A DNA stretch of 64,000 bases from Elioraea thermophila (ex Habib et al. 2022) (lineage in GTDB: Bacteria; Pseudomonadota; Alphaproteobacteria; Acetobacterales; Acetobacteraceae). The notes below the pieces were generated by a model, which saw nothing but the letters and a program-made list of their open reading frames with translations, did no database searches and was not told where the DNA came from. This document shows positions 63,082 through 64,000 of this stretch, one piece after another (within the stretch, counting starts at the first letter, position 1; each line of letters begins with the position of its first letter). Made by a program: the position numbers and the translations under genes. The stretch spans positions 62,001-126,000 of the forward strand of contig NZ_QMDI01000002.1 of NCBI RefSeq assembly GCF_003336755.1, read 5' to 3'.

Positions 63082-63870
63082 CTAGGGCAGTTGCCAGAAG
63101 CGGCCGGAGAGCCAGCCTTCGGCCATGAATCCCTCACCGATTTGAGGCTGACATCCGCCAGACACCGCGTCGGTCATCAGCACGCCGATCTTGCGCCCGC
63201 CCGCTGCGACGTCGACGCGCCGCACCCGGGTGCCGAGAAACGGCTCGGGCAGCGGGTCCCAGACGCGGGTCACGGTGCCGCAAACGACGGCCTCGTCCGG
63301 TGCGGGGCAGGGTGTGAGCCAAGTTTCCATCGGCGTGGCGGGAAAGACGACACCGTAGGCGAGGAGACCGACGGCGAACCGGATGGGCCGGTGGGGCTGA
63401 TAGAGGTCGCGGGTCAGCGGCCAGAACAGGTCGTAGAAGGCGATCGTTCCGGTCTCTTCGCCGATCGCTTCGAGGATGGCCGCCCGGCGATCGGGCGCAA
63501 GCCAGGTGCGCGTGAGGATGAGCCCGATGTCCGGCCCGCAGAACAGGTCGGGGACGATGTGCGTGAGGACGAACCCATCCTCGGTCGGGTCGGCCTGGAA
63601 GAGGAGGTGGCCGACACCCTCGGGCACTCCGAGCAGGTGGATGGGGGGCTCGGTGGGTGGCACGACGGCGCGACAGCCATCGTAGCGGGCCAGGTCGCCG
63701 GCGGTGAAGGGCCGGCGGGCGAGGGGGAGGGCCTCGGCCAAGCGGTCGAGGCAAGCGGCCTCCGCGGTCGGCCCGAAGGCAGACCAGAGAAGGTCCGTTC
63801 TGCGGGCCGACCAAGCCTCGGCGGGAAGGTCGTGCCACCAGGATGTGTCGAGCGGGCTGGGTGTGGACAT
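63082..63870 (-). CDS. Hypothetical protein, 262 aa
   Basis: This protein begins STPSPLDTSWWHDLPAEAW and contains PPIHLLGVPEGVGHLLFQAD and FYDLFWPLTRDLYQPHRPIR. There is no signal peptide or clear domain. It is convergent with the restriction-modification gene. I do not recognise it. Confidence 0.7.
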   Translation of the reverse strand: MSTPSPLDTSWWHDLPAEAWSARRTDLLWSAFGPTAEAACLDRLAEALPLARRPFTAGDLARYDGCRAVVPPTEPPIHLLGVPEGVGHLLFQADPTEDGFVLTHIVPDLFCGPDIGLILTRTWLAPDRRAAILEAIGEETGTIAFYDLFWPLTRDLYQPHRPIRFAVGLLAYGVVFPATPMETWLTPCPAPDEAVVCGTVTRVWDPLPEPFLGTRVRRVDVAAGGRKIGVLMTDAVSGGCQPQIGEGFMAEGWLSGRFWQLP

Positions 63871-63934
63871 CGGGCGACGGCAGGGGTTGGGGCGGCGGAG
63901 ACGTTTCCTGGAGACGTTTCCCGGGATAGGGGTG

Positions 63935-63964
63935 CGGGGGAAGGGCCCATCGGCCCTTCCCCCG
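63935..63964. repeat. Hairpin (repeat copy 3)
   Basis: CGGGGGAAGGGCC (63935-63947), loop CATC, GGCCCTTCCCCCG (63952-63964). The stretch from GGGATAGGGGTG (63924) on is the same as copy 2 from 63018. It lies upstream of the 262-aa gene, and the next gene is outside the window. Confidence 0.8.
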
Positions 63965-64000
63965 TGTGGCGTCCCGATCCCCTCGCGGGGGAAGGGACGG

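Noticed and set aside
1-64000. Search by eye for tRNA, rRNA, insertion sequences and integrases
   Set aside because: None was recognised. Short RNA genes could be missed without a covariance-model search.

Overview
The window is about 64 kb of very GC-rich DNA from an alphaproteobacterium. The lineage is inferred from a GTTC-N7-GTTC LexA box, a GapR-type DUF2312 protein, DUF1244, a cyclopropane-fatty-acid-synthase/DUF1365/FAD oxidoreductase cluster, a LigD-free ATP-dependent ligase repair cassette and an imuA-imuB-dnaE2 mutasome. Rhodospirillales/Acetobacteraceae is my best guess, at low confidence. No rRNA, tRNA, insertion sequence, integrase or replication origin was recognised.

Region 1 (1-15.6 kb) is a type III-A CRISPR-Cas locus. 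An array of at least 65 identical 36-nt repeats (33-4601, cut by the left window edge) is followed by a minus-strand operon. In transcription order it reads cas6, cas10, csm2, csm3, csm4, csm5, a csm6-like CARF-HEPN gene, cas2, cas1, a second degenerate cas1-like gene and a second cas2. Most junctions overlap by a few bases. Cas10 keeps both its HD and GGDD motifs, and Csm3 keeps its catalytic Asp, so the effector looks intact and able to signal to the CARF-HEPN nuclease. The double adaptation module (cas2-cas1-cas1b-cas2b) is the most unusual feature of the window. Several spacers overlap one another on the same target, mostly at the cas-proximal end. Several others span a ribosome-binding site plus ATG, oriented so that a minus-strand array transcript would pair with the target mRNA.

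Region 2 (16.3-26.2 kb) holds an OmpA/DUF4892 envelope protein, an SDR, a FlaG-like protein, and a minus-strand cluster: DUF3833 lipoprotein, metallophosphoesterase, GPH-type transporter, CFA-synthase-like methyltransferase, DUF1365, FAD oxidoreductase and DNA photolyase. It looks like a membrane-lipid-modification and light-stress cluster.

Region 3 (26.2-38.9 kb) is DNA repair. Divergent pairs PdeM/Lhr-like helicase and MBL exonuclease/ATP-dependent ligase are followed by a VOC protein and a PagL-like lipid A deacylase. Then comes the imuA-imuB-dnaE2 translesion operon under a clear LexA box.

Region 4 (39-53.9 kb) is phenylacetate catabolism. It has a Liv-type ABC importer and PaaN on the minus strand, then paaG, paaI, paaK, paaR (TetR), paaX, paaA, a 25-aa peptide, paaB, paaC, paaD and paaE on the plus strand. 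A PaaR-type palindrome lies in the divergent paaN/paaG gap, and a strong promoter overlapped by an inverted repeat precedes paaA. paaF, paaH, paaJ and paaZ are not in the window.

Region 5 (54-64 kb) contains an esterase-like phytase-family protein, pyruvate kinase, glycerate 2-kinase, DUF1244, GapR, a large single-chain restriction-modification protein and hypothetical genes. Three copies of a long GC-rich palindrome sit in its intergenic gaps.
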